From the NCBI RefSeq assembly GCF_943193045.1, contig NZ_CALPCN010000007.1:97189-161188 (forward strand): DNA of 64,000 nt, written 5' to 3'. Shown piece by piece: positions 27,523 to 36,251 of this stretch. This stretch comes from Pumilibacter muris. GTDB taxonomy: Bacteria > Bacillota > Clostridia > Christensenellales > Pumilibacteraceae. The notes beneath the pieces were generated by a model. The model had not been told where the DNA came from. It worked only from the letters and a program-made list of their open reading frames with translations, and made no database searches. Position numbers and translations under genes: made by a program. Each line of letters starts with the position of its first letter. The stretch's first letter is position 1.

Positions 27523-30500
27523 TGTTTGTACCTCCTTACGGCAAATATAATTACCACTACGGCAAACGCGCACGCTATAACTCCGAGCAAAATATTAAGC
27601 ATAACCAAAGTTATGTCGAATGCGGGAGTAACGGTAAATTTATACTCTGCTTCAAGCGTTTCGTAACCGTCCACTTCCACGCGGGCAACGAGTATGTATT
27701 CGCCTTCCTCAGTGGGCGCGCCGCTCAAAACGGTGCCGTCGAGCTTTTTGTAAATATATTGAATTTCGCCGTATATGGCTTCTCCCGTAGGCAAATTAGG
27801 TCCTACTTCCGCCGACCAGTCTTTTATTACGGGCGCGGTAAGCCAACCGTTTTTAGACAGCCACACCGAAAAATCTATATACGCCTTTATAGGCTCGCAA
27901 TATTTCGCGGTGGCAGTTACAATCATAACGTATTCTCCCGGCTCGTTAGGGAGTTCTTTAACCGCAAGAGAATCGTCGTAGCCTTTCTTTTTATACAGAA
28001 TTGTCAGTTCGTCGGCACTCGAATACAGCGCGCTCGCAACGGGCTTGCTCGGAGCGTCGCCAAGATACCAACTTTGAATACCGGGCGCATCTTTCCATTC
28101 GTTCACGCGGTAGAAAATTTCGAACATAACCTCTTGATTAAGTTCGTCTTGCGGACGGGCGGGATTGCTGACGTGAGCGCGCATTATGTATTTGCCGGGC
28201 GCGCTCGGAACAACCTCTCCGAGCTCTTCAACGGTAACGTATTTCCCGTCTTTAAGCTCCACCCTGCGATAAGTGAACTCTTCTATTCCGCGCAAAGCCG
28301 CGCCTTGCGGAACGGACGCGGAACTTCCCGCAATCCAACTCTCGATAGACGGAATAGTCACCCAATAGTTGGCGGGCATATCTACGCTACTCAAAAACAC
28401 TTGAAATTCGAAGCCGTTTTTAAGCCCCGTATAATTGTCTCCGTCCGCTACTTCGGCGGCGAGAACATACCAACCGCCGAGCGCCTCTATAAGTTTGTTT
28501 TCATTTTCCGAAACGGTTCCGTCCGACTTATGCAACGCGTCGTAATAAACCTTAGAATCCGCTTTGCTCTTAACGGTGATACGAACGTCGCCGTATTTGC
28601 TCGCGGCAACGGGAGTGTTGTTCGCCGCTTTCCACTCGTATTCCGACCAAGTGGCTACGCTCGGCGTGCTAAGCCAACCGTTGGTAGCTTTCGTAACTCT
28701 GAACTCCACGTCTGACGTAAATGCGTTGTAGTTAGGCATTGCGCCAACGTTCACTCTCAAAACGTAAGTTGCGGCGTTAAGTTCCGAAAGCTTTTTCGTA
28801 AGCGTGCCGTCGGCGTCCGCTATTATGCCGTCTTTATTAAGCTCGATATTTTCAAGTCCCATAACGGCGCTCGTTCCCGAAAGCACCGTAAACGTAACCT
28901 TGCCGCCCGTTGCGGGAACAGCCGCGAACAAATTCACCGATTTGTCGTATTCGCGCCACGTCCACCCGACGGCGTGCGGATTTACCGAGAATGTGCGGTT
29001 ATCCGCTTTCAGAACGGCGAACTTCACGAATTGTTCGGTTATGCCCGAATAGTTCCCCGCAGAGTCGGTGGCAACGCTGAACCCTACCGCATAGTTGCCC
29101 GCGTTTACGGGCATAACGGTGCCGTCACCGAACAGTTGCATCGTTTCGGTGCCGCCGCTATTGCTAACCGTATAGTAGCGCACAAGCACGTTGCCGTATG
29201 CCGACTGCGCCGACGGCGAGCCGGATTCGGAACCGTAGTTCCAACTTGTTTTAGACATAGACGGACTGCCGCCGTTTATCCACTTATTAACCGCTTGCTT
29301 AACGCTAAACGACAGAATTTGTTCATGCCCCGCATAGTTGTTCTGCTGAGCAACAGAGGCGCGCACGGTGTATTCCCCCGCTCCGAGCGACTTGAACACG
29401 GCTTTAACTGCGGAGGCTTCCGCCTGAGTTAAGTTGCCGCTCGCGTCGTAGTGCAATTCTATATAAATCGAATCGGATGTTCCCGATTTATCGGTTACGG
29501 TTAGCGCCACAACGTTTCCGTGCTGCGGCATGGGAGCGTTCCAACCCAAATCGGAATCGGAAAGCGACGGATTCCAAAACCACGAACTTGCAATGGTCAT
29601 ATTCTGCAACGCATTGGGCGCGCGACGCACAGTAACCGTAAGGGTGTCGTTCAGCCCCGCATAGTTGCCGCTCTCCGGCACCGTAGCAATGAGTGTGTAC
29701 GTTCCCGCGTCAAGCGATTTCAGTGCTTCGTTTATTTTGTCCGCAGTCAGCCCCGAAGCTCCCGCAACTCCGCTCACCGAAAATTCGGGAGAACCGAATT
29801 CAGAGCCGAGCGGAATCCATGACGCGTTCGAGCCGTCCTCAGTCCATTCCCAACCTATGTTTTGAAGGCTTCCGCTCGTCCAGGAATTCGAAGCCTTAGC
29901 GATTTCGAAAAACGCGACGTAGCGCAACTCGTTATAGTTCGCGTTGCCGTCTACGGCGGTTACATAGGCATATCTGCCCGCATCGATAGGCGCCGCCGAG
30001 AGCGGGTCGCCTTCGGTAACGTAAGCGTTTTGAGCAACGCTCCAAACCGACTTATAGTATTGCCTCGAAACGTTTTGCCCCGTCCAAGTATAAAGCGGAG
30101 AACCGTCGGACGGCGAAGGCGTTGCCGTACCGTTATAAGTCAAATCTTCAACCGACGGCAAAGCGGAATCGAGCCAAGCGTTATTCGCCTTGCGCACGTT
30201 GAACTTAATCGTTTCGCTAAGCCCCGTATAGTTCACTTCGTCGCCGTTTTTATCTTCGTTTACCTTAACCGAAAGAGTGTGTTCTCCCGCGTTTAATTTT
30301 GCAAGCTCGGCGTTCAATTCGGTGGCGGCAAGCGGTTTTCCGTCAAGCTCAAAGTTCGGCGTACCGTAGGCGGACTGCGGAGCCGTTACGCTAACCGAAT
30401 CGCCGAAAGTCCAATCTTCGAGCAAAGGCGCCGCAATCCAACTGTTCGAAGCGGTTTTAACCTCGAACTGCACCACCGATTCCACCTTAGAGTAGTTGTT

Positions 30501-33500
30501 TTCCACACCTTCGGTAAGAACGTGTAAATAGTAGCTACCCGCGCCCAAAACTTTCATTTTGTCGGTTACGGTATCAACGTCGGTAATATTTTCGAACTCG
30601 GCGCCGGAGAGCACGCCGTCTTGATACGACTTATAAACTCCGTATTTAACCGAATTTCCGTGAGCGGCTTGCCCCGCGACAAAGTTCGCTTCCGAGCCGA
30701 AGCCGTTATACGTCCAACTTATAACGATAGGCGTTTGAGTCCAACTGTTCGCCGCAACCGTAATTTCGAACGGAATCAAATCGAGCGAAAGGTCGGCGGC
30801 AAAATCGTGGTTTAAAAGGTCCTCCACATAATTCAAGCCGTAGTAGCAATCGGTGTCGGCTACCGAAGCGAGAAGATAATAACGCCCCGCGCTCAAACCG
30901 TTGAGCGCCTGTTTAACGGCTCCGTTCACTTTGCCGCCCGCAAGCGCAAAGCCCGCAAGATTTTGCCCCGCCAAAACTTTGTCGGAGTTTAGCACGGTGA
31001 AAAGAACTTTGCCGTCGAGCGTTTCGCCCGCGCCCAAAACGGGATACAGCGGAGTTGCGGTAAGCAAATTGCTGTTTTCGTCGTAAGATCTCCATGCCCA
31101 CCGAATAACGTTAGGCGAAGAAGTCCAACGGTTTGCAGCTTTACCAACTCTAATTCTGTTGTAAAGATTCGAATCGGTGGAGAAAGATTTAACGTTTCCT
31201 TTTTCGTCGGCGCTCACCCAACTGCCCAAATAGTATTCTCCGGGCGTAAGCGAATTGAGCTTTTCAGCCACCCATTCGGGCACGCGTCCGTCGGCTTCGA
31301 GCATAAAACGGTTTCCGTGTCCGTCGAAGTCAAGCCAGTTAAAGCCGCCGTCGGAGTTTTTTGAGCCTATGCCGAACTGAGTTTCGGCGGAATACTGCAA
31401 TAAAGCCGACACTGTGTTTACACCGCGATTAAAACCGTTATAAGTCCAGTCCGAAATTTGAGGAGATGACAGCCATCGGTTTTCCGCCTGACCGATTTTA
31501 AACGGCAACGTGGCGATTTCGTTTTTCTCTCCGCTCAACGTCACACCTTGCGGAACTTCGCTCCAACGCGAAAGCACGCCGTCGGTAAGCGTAACGGTAA
31601 CAGTGTAATCGCCCGCATCGGTATAGTTTTCGCTTTCGTTGAGCGAATAAACGTAGTATTGATTATACGGAACGTCAGGCGAAATTCTGCCGCCGTTATA
31701 TGTAACGCTCGAAAGTACGGGAACCGAAATTTCACGGTATATAACGGTTGCAAAACGGTAGTCGCGTCTGCTTACGTCGTCGGCTCCGCCGAGCGAACGG
31801 TAATTTGCCGCCGACAGCGAATAATACACTGTGTATTCGTTTACCTCGCGCGGCGCGAACACGCCGCCCGCCGCCATTTCGGACGCGGTATAATAGCGGC
31901 TGCTTTGCATTCTGTCAAGATTATACGCAAGCGACAGCGACGAATAATAGCCGTCGTATTTCTGAGCGCCCCACACAGTGTTCTCGCCTTTTCTCAACGG
32001 GTGCATATCCGTTTGCAACAACGAGTTTATTGAATCGAACGAGTCGTGCAAAAACAACTCGCCGTTATACGCTTGCTCGAACAGCTTTCCTTTAAGCGCC
32101 TCGTTGAGCGGCGCATACAGCGCCTCTTCCATCTGTTTCGGCGAAACCGACAGCGTGAAACGTTGATTTATTTCCGAATATGCGCCTACGGCGTCGGCGT
32201 GAATGGAAACCGAATACGTTCCCGCAGGCATAGACGGATTTATATATTCCTTAAAATCCGAAGCGGGCGCGTCGGTTACAATAGGAGTGTCGCCGTAAGC
32301 AAGCGTAAACGTTATATTTCCGTTGCCCGCTCCCTCCACTGTGAACGCGAGCGCGGGAGAATGAACGGTAACAGTCGTGTCGCCGTATGTCCAGCCGCTC
32401 ACCGTCTTGCCGTCTTTCTCGGCAATAGAGAAACTCGGAGCGCCGTATTCCTCGCCCTCTTTGTCGTTGTTTGTGAGCCAGTTCGACTGATTCACTATGT
32501 ACCAACATTTAGACAGTGTCACAACTGTGTTGTTGTCGCTCAAACTAATTCCGCTTATTCCGCGCAAAACAAAATCTTCGGTAGTTGTGCTGTTTAAAAC
32601 GAAACGATAATTCAAATTTTCGGTTACAAGAGTAAAACTTGTGTAATACTGCCCCGATTCGCTTTTATCCACATGATTGCCGAATTCTCTAACGGTAAAA
32701 TGCCGCGACGTTGTGGGAATGTCTATATTAAACACTCTGCCGCCGTCCACACGCACATAAGAATTAGTAACGTTTTTCGATTCGAGCGGCTCGGTGTCTT
32801 TCGAGCTCAGATACCACCCGTCGGAATACTTATACAGCGGAGTGTTGTCGCCTTCGAGCTGTGCCGCCGCGCCTTTAACCGTCCAAACAAGTATTCCCGT
32901 CTCGTTTAAATTTATTTCGGCTTGACGCACCGTTACCGTAGTTTCATACTTTTTCGCGTTCTCGGCAGTCCACACGCCCCACTTTTCGGCAAGCTGAGCG
33001 CGCACCGTATATTTCCCTGCAACCGAAACGGACACCGGCCATTCGCTTTGAGGAGGAGTAGAGTTCGAAGGGTCGGCATACCCCGTAAGCTCGCCCGTGT
33101 AGTCCTCGCCGAAATCGGCGGCGTCGGTAAAAGAAACGTCGAGCGACGGCGAATATTCGTATTCGCGCGGCGCAATGTTAGGCGCTCCGAGTTTTCGAGA
33201 ATACAGCCTGACTTTCTCAACTCCATTAACGTTAAGCGCTTCGCCCACATACTTTACGTCGGCAACCGACGCATAGTCGTTTTGCGTGTACCATACGGTC
33301 GATTCGTTGCCCGTTATATTGGGAAACGCCACCGACTTATAAACGTCTAAAAAAGTTCCGTCGGAGTTTTGCACGGTATCCGACCACGTTCCGTCGTGAT
33401 TCTCGGTGCAGTTATAGCCGTAATTTCCGAAAAGTCTGTAACCGAAAATTTCAGTAACGGTATTATCTCCGTCCTGCACAACGGTTTCAATAGGCACACG

Positions 33501-35012
33501 GTAAGTAAACGAAATACTTGTCGACAAATCCACGTTTCTGTCTGTCGATAAATAAACGTTTTTGCGCTCTATTTCTTTATCGTATACCGCCTTGTTTTCA
33601 AAAATTACCCTTCTCGAAAAATTCGCTTGCGGCGCGCCCCAAGACGAGCAAGCGTCGAAAGCGTAGTCGCCTATGTGCAAAGCAGCGTTCGGGTCGGTTT
33701 TGCGCAAATAGTAATGCTGAGTTACGCCGTGATTGCTACCCTTAAACGCAAGCTCGCCTATGTGCGTAACGGTTTCGGCAATATCGGCGTTGCGAACGTG
33801 CGAATTGTAAAACGCCCTGTCGCCGATTACTTTCACCGCTTCGGGTATAAACACCTGACGCGCCATAAAAGCGTCGCGGCACGCATACACGCCTATGTCG
33901 TAAGAAGTGACCTTTCCCGTTAAATTATTTTTAACCTTTTTACCTTCGTCGTTAAGATAGTCCCACGCAACCGTTTCGCGCGCCGCCGACAAATCGATTT
34001 CGTTGGGAAAAACGTAGCGCGTTACGCAGTTTTTATCTTCGAGCCCCGCAAGCCCCACAAAATACCATTTGTTTATCTCATAGTTCTTATTCGCGCCGCT
34101 TATTGTGGCAAGTCTTTGCTCGCACAAATTATTAAGCGAAAATGCCAAACTGTTGTCTCCGTCGTTCGTCAAATACAAATACGAACGCGTTTTCACCGCG
34201 TCTATATTCGGAGTCACGTCGGGAAATTCGGCGTTGAATTTGGCGACGTCGTAATAAATATTCATTGCGTAAGGAAAATACGACGACACCGACGTTGTAT
34301 CGGTTATTAAAGCCACGTTGGCGTTGAATTCCACGTCGCACAAGCTGTGAGTTTCCTCAAAAGCGTCGGAGGCAATGCTCGTCACCGAAGTGGGAACGGA
34401 TATGTGGCACAAGTTCGAGCAACTCGCAAAAGCCCTTGCGCCGAGCGACACAACGCCTTCGGGAACGATAATATCGCGGAGCTGAGAACAACCTTCGAAC
34501 GCCGACGCGCCTATTGTAAAGTTCTTTTTAGGCAATCTGCAAAAACGCATATTATTGCAGTCTTTAAAGCCGACGTCAATGCTCGTAAGCGCGCTTTCGT
34601 CTTGAAACCATACGCCCACGAGAGTTTCCACAATCGCGCCGTTCGAGCTGAAAGCAATGCCGCTTTCCTCCGCTGACTTAGCCTCAACTTTTTTAACGCT
34701 GTTCGGAACTATCAAAACGGATTTAATGGTGGTGTTGGTCCAATTAGACTTCCACCCTTTTAAAACGCCGTTCGCGTCTATTTTCAAAAGCTCGTCGGCG
34801 TTGTAATCGTAGCCGTTGGCTTTGCCGCCCGGTCCTATTGTGGCTACAATTCCGTGCCGCTCTATAAGTTCGTCGAGAGTTACGGGTTGAGCCGAAACGG
34901 TTGACGCGTTTGCAGAACGCTCCGAAAAAAAGCCGGTGCAAACAATACCGCTCGCGCACAGCATAAGGGCAACGGCTAAAACCACAAACAATTTTTTCTT
35001 CGATACGGACAT
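27516..35012 (-). CDS. Giant repeat surface protein (2498 residues)
   Basis: The protein has a signal peptide (about 1-36) and BspA-like leucine-rich segments at about residues 130-235 and 390-470. A long beta-rich middle follows, then about 13 repeats of an adhesin-like module from about residue 1175 to 2465. It ends in one membrane helix and a short basic tail (R-R-Y-K-Q-C). There is no LPXTG motif, so it is held by the helix. The size, repeats and anchoring fit a surface adhesin or a fibre-like protein that contacts host or neighbouring cells. Its promoter has a G9 tract in the spacer. It is translationally coupled to the next membrane protein. Confidence 0.92.
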   Translation of the reverse strand: MSVSKKKLFVVLAVALMLCASGIVCTGFFSERSANASTVSAQPVTLDELIERHGIVATIGPGGKANGYDYNADELLKIDANGVLKGWKSNWTNTTIKSVLIVPNSVKKVEAKSAEESGIAFSSNGAIVETLVGVWFQDESALTSIDVGFKDCNNMRFCRLPKKNFTIGASAFEGCSQLRDIIVPEGVVSLGARAFASCSNLCHISVPTSVTSIASDAFEETHSLCDVEFNANVALITDTTSVSSYFPYAMNIYYDVAKFNAEFPDVTPNIDAVKTRSYLYLTNDGDNSLAFSLNNLCEQRLATISGANKNYEINKWYFVGLAGLEDKNCVTRYVFPNEIDLSAARETVAWDYLNDEGKKVKNNLTGKVTSYDIGVYACRDAFMARQVFIPEAVKVIGDRAFYNSHVRNADIAETVTHIGELAFKGSNHGVTQHYYLRKTDPNAALHIGDYAFDACSSWGAPQANFSRRVIFENKAVYDKEIERKNVYLSTDRNVDLSTSISFTYRVPIETVVQDGDNTVTEIFGYRLFGNYGYNCTENHDGTWSDTVQNSDGTFLDVYKSVAFPNITGNESTVWYTQNDYASVADVKYVGEALNVNGVEKVRLYSRKLGAPNIAPREYEYSPSLDVSFTDAADFGEDYTGELTGYADPSNSTPPQSEWPVSVSVAGKYTVRAQLAEKWGVWTAENAKKYETTVTVRQAEINLNETGILVWTVKGAAAQLEGDNTPLYKYSDGWYLSSKDTEPLESKNVTNSYVRVDGGRVFNIDIPTTSRHFTVREFGNHVDKSESGQYYTSFTLVTENLNYRFVLNSTTTEDFVLRGISGISLSDNNTVVTLSKCWYIVNQSNWLTNNDKEGEEYGAPSFSIAEKDGKTVSGWTYGDTTVTVHSPALAFTVEGAGNGNITFTLAYGDTPIVTDAPASDFKEYINPSMPAGTYSVSIHADAVGAYSEINQRFTLSVSPKQMEEALYAPLNEALKGKLFEQAYNGELFLHDSFDSINSLLQTDMHPLRKGENTVWGAQKYDGYYSSLSLAYNLDRMQSSRYYTASEMAAGGVFAPREVNEYTVYYSLSAANYRSLGGADDVSRRDYRFATVIYREISVPVLSSVTYNGGRISPDVPYNQYYVYSLNESENYTDAGDYTVTVTLTDGVLSRWSEVPQGVTLSGEKNEIATLPFKIGQAENRWLSSPQISDWTYNGFNRGVNTVSALLQYSAETQFGIGSKNSDGGFNWLDFDGHGNRFMLEADGRVPEWVAEKLNSLTPGEYYLGSWVSADEKGNVKSFSTDSNLYNRIRVGKAANRWTSSPNVIRWAWRSYDENSNLLTATPLYPVLGAGETLDGKVLFTVLNSDKVLAGQNLAGFALAGGKVNGAVKQALNGLSAGRYYLLASVADTDCYYGLNYVEDLLNHDFAADLSLDLIPFEITVAANSWTQTPIVISWTYNGFGSEANFVAGQAAHGNSVKYGVYKSYQDGVLSGAEFENITDVDTVTDKMKVLGAGSYYLHVLTEGVENNYSKVESVVQFEVKTASNSWIAAPLLEDWTFGDSVSVTAPQSAYGTPNFELDGKPLAATELNAELAKLNAGEHTLSVKVNEDKNGDEVNYTGLSETIKFNVRKANNAWLDSALPSVEDLTYNGTATPSPSDGSPLYTWTGQNVSRQYYKSVWSVAQNAYVTEGDPLSAAPIDAGRYAYVTAVDGNANYNELRYVAFFEIAKASNSWTSGSLQNIGWEWTEDGSNASWIPLGSEFGSPEFSVSGVAGASGLTADKINEALKSLDAGTYTLIATVPESGNYAGLNDTLTVTVRRAPNALQNMTIASSWFWNPSLSDSDLGWNAPMPQHGNVVALTVTDKSGTSDSIYIELHYDASGNLTQAEASAVKAVFKSLGAGEYTVRASVAQQNNYAGHEQILSFSVKQAVNKWINGGSPSMSKTSWNYGSESGSPSAQSAYGNVLVRYYTVSNSGGTETMQLFGDGTVMPVNAGNYAVGFSVATDSAGNYSGITEQFVKFAVLKADNRTFSVNPHAVGWTWREYDKSVNLFAAVPATGGKVTFTVLSGTSAVMGLENIELNKDGIIADADGTLTKKLSELNAATYVLRVNVGAMPNYNAFTSDVEFRVTKATNGWLSTPSVATWSEYEWKAANNTPVAASKYGDVRITVKSKADSKVYYDALHKSDGTVSENENKLIEALGGWYVLAAEVADGDNYTGLKNGFEFQVFLSSVDMPANYWVTIPSIESWIAGSSASVPQGAALRGIEEFTYRRVELKDGKYVTVEELGEVVPSAPGKYIMRAHVSNPARPQDELNQEVMFEIFYRVNEWKDAPGIQSWYLGDAPSKPVASALYSSADELTILYKKKGYDDSLAVKELPNEPGEYVMIVTATAKYCEPIKAYIDFSVWLSKNGWLTAPVIKDWSAEVGPNLPTGEAIYGEIQYIYKKLDGTVLSGAPTEEGEYILVARVEVDGYETLEAEYKFTVTPAFDITLVMLNILLGVIACAFAVVVIIFAVRRYKQC
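27600..31500 (-). repeat. About 13 protein-level repeats in the giant surface protein
   Basis: Each unit is about 75-120 residues and starts with N-x-W-x-x-x-P-x-I-x-x-W, followed by an A-x-Y-G-x-V/P motif and ending G-x-Y-x-L-x-A-x-V, then Y-x-G-L or Y-x-E. The copies are diverged at DNA level, so they are old repeats and not a recent amplification. The layout resembles MBG/Ig-like stacking modules. Confidence 0.8.
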
Positions 35013-35051
35013 TTATCCACACCTTCTTTGAAGCGTTACGTTCGCTCCGAC

Positions 35052-35081
35052 AAAAAAATAAGCCGCAAAAAATTTTCGGCT
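35052..35081 (-). promoter_or_regulatory. Attenuator-like hairpin in the giant gene leader
   Basis: On the minus strand AGCCG and CGGCT (35081-35061) flank an A/T-rich loop and are followed by TTA and T7 (35058-35052). It lies between the promoter and the start codon, so it could prematurely end transcription. The stem is short, so this is uncertain. Confidence 0.35.
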
Positions 35082-35124
35082 AAAACATGTAGGCTAAATA
35101 TATATATATTAAGTGTGTTATTAT

Positions 35125-35155
35125 GATAATCCCCCCCCCGAATTTTGTCAAGTAT
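35125..35155 (-). promoter_or_regulatory. Promoter of the giant surface protein with a G9 spacer tract
   Basis: On the minus strand TTGACA is followed by six bases, then G9 (35139-35131), then AT and a TATCAT -10 box, giving a 17-bp spacer. Slippage in the G9 run would shift the spacer away from the optimum. Confidence 0.7.
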
Positions 35156-35333
35156 TTTGTTGCAAATTTTACAATTTGCGTGTTCGTTTTGTGAATTTCG
35201 CCTAAATTCGCATAGTTTTTTCGTAAAACAAAAACACGCTCCCCGAAAAACTCGGAAAACTCACACACGGTTTATAATTGCCGTGCGTAAAAAATTCGGA
35301 GTTATCCACAACCGTTAGAGAGTTAGCGCAGTA

Positions 35334-36125
35334 TTAAATACCCAAAATACGCGCGGCGTTGCCGCCCATTATCTTATTAAAAACCGCTTTGTCCTCTATT
35401 CTCGCTTTCATCATTTCCACGTCGTGCGTTTGGCTTTGCCACGGGCTGTCGGTGCCGAACAAAATTTTATCGTTATCGTGCTCGCTCAAAAATCTTTTAA
35501 GTTGCTCTTTTGTAAGCCACCCGAAACCGTAAGATGTATCAACGAAAACATCTTTGCCGCAAACGTATTCGAAAACCTCGTTCCACATATCTTGCCCGCC
35601 GAGATGCGCGCCCACAACCGTAGCGCCGCGAAAGTCGTGCGCAACGCGCGCGAACGCCTTAGGGATGCAGTTGTATTTTGCACGCGGGTCGAGGTCGTGC
35701 CCGCAATGAAAGAGCATAATAAAACCGAATTCGGCAACTTTTTCGTAAAGCGGATACATTCGCCTGTCGTCAACCTCGAAATCCTGAAAATCGGGATGAA
35801 ATTTTATGCCGAGTATGCCGTTAGCTTTAAGTCTTGCAAGCTCCGAAACAACGTTTTCGCTATCGGGGTGAATCGAACCGAACGCAATAATTTTTTCGTC
35901 GGCGTTCGCCTCTATCGCAAAATTGTTCACGTTTTCGGTTTGCTTCGGATTAGTGGCTATATTCAGCACCACCGAGCGGTGTATTCCGGCGCGGTCCATA
36001 GACTCTTTAAGCGCGCTTAAAGTGCCGTTCAAGCAAGGCGGATAAACTGAAATTCGCGTAAGATTTTCCATTGCGCGCGGCGCCAGAAAATCGGGAAAAC
36101 AATGTGTATGGAAATCGACTGTCAT
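35334..36125 (-). CDS. Amidohydrolase-family metal-dependent hydrolase
   Basis: This 263-residue amidohydrolase-2 type TIM barrel has the D-F-H-T-H-C metal motif at residues 4-9, F-H-C-G-H-D near 135, G-A-H-L-G-G-Q near 170, and the late F-G-T-D-S-P-W metal-binding block near 230. These residues fit decarboxylases and hydrolases of the ACMSD-like group; the substrate is unknown. The start at 36125 is supported by its promoter. The -10 box ends 7 bases before the ATG, so the message probably begins at or next to the ATG and is leaderless. A longer upstream start at 36161 would overlap the promoter. Confidence 0.88.
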   Translation of the reverse strand: MTVDFHTHCFPDFLAPRAMENLTRISVYPPCLNGTLSALKESMDRAGIHRSVVLNIATNPKQTENVNNFAIEANADEKIIAFGSIHPDSENVVSELARLKANGILGIKFHPDFQDFEVDDRRMYPLYEKVAEFGFIMLFHCGHDLDPRAKYNCIPKAFARVAHDFRGATVVGAHLGGQDMWNEVFEYVCGKDVFVDTSYGFGWLTKEQLKRFLSEHDNDKILFGTDSPWQSQTHDVEMMKARIEDKAVFNKIMGGNAARILGI

Positions 36126-36132
36126 AACCCGT

Positions 36133-36161
36133 ATTGTAAACCTTAAAAGCAATATTGTCAA
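36133..36161 (-). promoter_or_regulatory. Promoter giving a leaderless amidohydrolase transcript
   Basis: TTGACA (36161-36156) and TACAAT (36138-36133) are 17 bp apart on the minus strand, with only 7 bases to the ATG. Confidence 0.7.
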
Positions 36162-36186
36162 ATGTTATAGGCAGCCCGCTATTATG

Positions 36187-36215
36187 TTGACTGTTTTTAT
36201 AGAATATGATATAAT
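36187..36215 (+). promoter_or_regulatory. purA promoter
   Basis: TTGACT (36187-36192) and TATAAT (36210-36215) are 17 bp apart, divergent from the amidohydrolase promoter. Confidence 0.8.
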
Positions 36216-36251
36216 AGATAAGTATTTTCATTTTCGGAGGTTTGGCAAATT

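Larger units (their letters stand above)
35013..35333. other. Intergenic region: variable promoter, attenuator-like hairpin, DnaA-like boxes
   Basis: It holds the poly-G promoter of the giant gene and a hairpin with a T-run in its leader. Two copies of TTATCCACA lie at 35013-35021 and 35302-35310. A short CACGG/CCGTG hairpin is near 35270. No gene is visible. Confidence 0.6.

Noticed and set aside
32665..35310. Three perfect DnaA-box-like TTATCCACA sequences (32665, 35013, 35302), possible replication origin
   Set aside because: There is no dnaA, dnaN or AT-rich unwinding region with clustered boxes; one copy is inside a coding region. Treated as chance or as minor regulatory sites.
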